This document shows positions 6,304 to 7,822 of a stretch of 7,822 nucleotides of DNA, in pieces. The position numbers and the translations under genes are program-made. Source of the DNA: CAIXQW01 sp046049675 (lineage in GTDB: Bacteria; Bacteroidota; Bacteroidia; Chitinophagales; Chitinophagaceae). Below the pieces are notes generated by a model. That model had not been told where the DNA came from. It ran no database searches and worked only from the letters and a program-made list of their open reading frames with translations. Location: NCBI GenBank assembly GCA_046049675.1, contig JBJORA010000099.1, positions 1 to 7,822 on the forward strand. The letters run 5' to 3'. How positions within the stretch are numbered: position 1 is the stretch's first letter; every line of letters begins with the position of its first letter.

Positions 6304-7455
6304 ATGAATAAGCACTATAAGATTGCAACGAAGTTTATACATGCTGGTGCCGAGCCTGATCCAAGTACAGGGGCTATTATGACGCCAATTTATCAAACAA
6401 GTACCTATGTGCAAGAAGCGCCTGCTACGCACAAAGGATACGAATATGCGCGTAGTCAGAACCCTACACGTAAGGCCTTAGAAGATGCTTATGCTATTAT
6501 TGAAAATGCAAAACACGCCCTTGCCTTTGGTAGTGGTGTAGCTGCCACAGATGCTGTTCTAAAGTTATTACAGCCCGGCGATGAAGTAATTGCTGCACAC
6601 GATATGTATGGCGGTACGTATCGTTTGTTTACAAAAGTGTACGAAAAATTTGGCATCGTATTTAAGTATGTTGATACAACCAATCTTGCCAATATTGCGC
6701 CACACATCACTGCAAACACAAAATTGCTATGGGCAGAAACGCCAACCAATCCTTTGATGAACATCAGCGACATTAAGGGCATGGCAGATATCTGCAAGCA
6801 ACACAATATACTATTATGCGTGGACAACACTTTTGCTAGTCCGTATTTGCAAAATCCATTAGATCTTGGTGCAGATATTGTTATGCATAGTGCCACTAAA
6901 TATTTAGGTGGCCATAGCGATGTTATTCAGGGTGCTTTAATGATGAACAGTGATGAGTTGCGCGAGCAGTTGTACTTTATTCAAAAAAGTTGCGGAGCAG
7001 TACCAGGGCCTTTTGATTGCTTTTTGGTGTTGCGTGGCATCAAAACTTTACACGTGCGCATGAAGCAGCATTGCGAGAATGGTAGAATCTTAGCCAACTT
7101 TTTGAGAAATCATCCTAAAGTAGCACAAGTATTTTGGTGTGGCTTTGAAGATCATCCCAACCATGCTATTGCTAAAACGCAAATGCGCGACTTTGGCGGC
7201 ATGATGAGCTTTGTAATGAAAGACGATAGCATAGAAAATGCACGTCGAGTACTAAGTAAAACAGAGGTATTTAGCCTCGCAGAAAGTTTGGGTGGTGTTG
7301 AAAGTTTAATCAATCATCCATCAAGTATGACACATGCAAGCATTCCACGCGAAGAGCGCTTAAAGATTGGTTTAGTTGACGGTCTTATTCGCTTAAGCGT
7401 TGGTATTGAAGACGCCGAAGACTTGATGGCAGATTTAGATCAAGCCATGGCATAG
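6304..7455 (+). CDS. metB: PLP-dependent trans-sulfuration enzyme (cystathionine gamma-synthase / gamma-lyase)
   Basis: The protein is 383 residues, full length for the Cys/Met metabolism PLP family. Visible motifs are PIYQTSTYVQ (28-37), YEYARSQNPTR (46-56, the Tyr and Arg that reach the neighbouring subunit's PLP), DMYGGTYRL (100-108, Tyr stacking on PLP), VDNTFASP (173-180, Asp174 on the pyridine nitrogen), SATKYLGGHSDV (196-207, Lys199 forming the Schiff base), SLGGVESLINHPSSMTH (328-344) and LIRLSVGIED (361-370). It either joins an activated homoserine with cysteine to give cystathionine (MetB) or cleaves cystathionine to cysteine (gamma-lyase). The sequence does not separate these reliably, and many family members do both; metB is the customary label, not a proof. 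ATG 6304 begins MNKHYKIATKFIHAG, matching family starts; a reading from 6094 would add 70 residues that run back into murI. It lies 11 bases before the TIGR02757 gene, probably in one transcript. Confidence 0.92.
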   Translation: MNKHYKIATKFIHAGAEPDPSTGAIMTPIYQTSTYVQEAPATHKGYEYARSQNPTRKALEDAYAIIENAKHALAFGSGVAATDAVLKLLQPGDEVIAAHDMYGGTYRLFTKVYEKFGIVFKYVDTTNLANIAPHITANTKLLWAETPTNPLMNISDIKGMADICKQHNILLCVDNTFASPYLQNPLDLGADIVMHSATKYLGGHSDVIQGALMMNSDELREQLYFIQKSCGAVPGPFDCFLVLRGIKTLHVRMKQHCENGRILANFLRNHPKVAQVFWCGFEDHPNHAIAKTQMRDFGGMMSFVMKDDSIENARRVLSKTEVFSLAESLGGVESLINHPSSMTHASIPREERLKIGLVDGLIRLSVGIEDAEDLMADLDQAMA

Positions 7456-7466
7456 ATTATTTGTGC

Positions 7467-7822
7467 ATGACCAATGCCGAAATACATCAACTGCTGCAAG
7501 GGCAATTAAAGCAATACCACAATAGCGCATTTATTGAAAGCGATCCTGTATGCATTCCGCATCGGTTTACGCAACAGCAAGATATAGAGATTGCAGGATT
7601 TTTTGCCGCCATTTTAGCATGGGGCAATCGCAAAAGTATCATTAGCAGTTGTACAAAATTGATGCAGCTGATGGATAATTCGCCACATGCTTTTGTACTT
7701 GAACATAGCGAAAAAGATTTAAAACGCTTTGAAGGATTTGTACATCGTACATTCTTGTTGGACGACCTCTTGTACTTTTTGTCTTTTATGCAATGGCACT
7801 ATCAGCAGCACGATAGTTTGGA
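7467..7822 (+). CDS. TIGR02757 / DUF2400 family protein, N-terminal part (cut by right window edge)
   Basis: Translation of 7467-7822 gives 118 complete codons with no stop, opening MTNAEIHQLLQGQLKQYHNS. Segments matching the TIGR02757 pattern as I know it are FIESDPVCIPHRF (22-34), QDIEIAGFFAAILAWGNRKSII (split here as QDIEIAGFFAA 39-49 and ILAWGNRKSI 49-58), LMQLMDNSPHAFVL (65-78) and LKRFEGFVHRTF (85-96). The family is about 250 residues and its function is not established; it is mostly found in Bacteroidota. The ATG at 7467-7469 gives the expected N-terminus and lies 11 bases after the trans-sulfuration stop codon. No transmembrane segment or signal peptide appears in the visible part. 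The missing half prevents any comment on completeness. Confidence 0.9.
   Translation, partial: MTNAEIHQLLQGQLKQYHNSAFIESDPVCIPHRFTQQQDIEIAGFFAAILAWGNRKSIISSCTKLMQLMDNSPHAFVLEHSEKDLKRFEGFVHRTFLLDDLLYFLSFMQWHYQQHDSL

Overview
The window looks like a chromosomal segment of a member of the Bacteroidota, most likely near Chitinophagaceae or an uncultured relative. The evidence is AT-rich coding sequence, few Shine-Dalgarno sites, two sites matching the Bacteroidota -7 promoter element TAnnTTTG, a SecA N-terminus with the long Bacteroidota-type insertion, and a TIGR02757-family gene, a family I know mainly from this phylum. Genus and species cannot be told from the sequence.

Layout. Bases 1-487 (minus) hold the first 162 codons of secA, whose remainder lies beyond the left edge. 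A 295-base intergenic region separates it from a divergent gene at 783-1307 (plus), a small secreted protein built of three tandem repeats, followed by a strong hairpin terminator at 1334-1365. From 6188 down to 1386 there is a compact run of seven minus-strand genes. In transcription order they are murI (glutamate racemase), a DoxX-like membrane protein, a DUF2071/YqjF-like protein, a membrane-anchored class I methyltransferase, a four-helix membrane protein, pdxA (vitamin B6 synthesis) and an uncharacterised 189-residue protein. The first five are separated by 1 base or overlap by 13 bases. pdxA and the last gene follow after 71 and 37 bases. Divergent from murI, on the plus strand, are a PLP-dependent trans-sulfuration enzyme (6304-7455) with a good TAnnTTTG element just upstream and, 11 bases later, the start of a TIGR02757/DUF2400 gene that runs off the right edge.

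How the genes work together. secA, murI, pdxA and the trans-sulfuration gene are housekeeping genes for protein export, peptidoglycan D-glutamate, pyridoxal phosphate and sulfur amino acids. pdxA makes the cofactor used by the enzyme encoded at 6304, but the two are on opposite strands about 3.2 kb apart, so this is not evidence of a linked pathway. The most interesting part is the four-gene block at 3147-5377: DoxX-like, DUF2071, membrane methyltransferase and a four-helix protein. Its reading frames are tightly coupled, which suggests one membrane-associated function that I cannot name. I saw no tRNA, rRNA, CRISPR array, insertion sequence, phage gene or attachment site.
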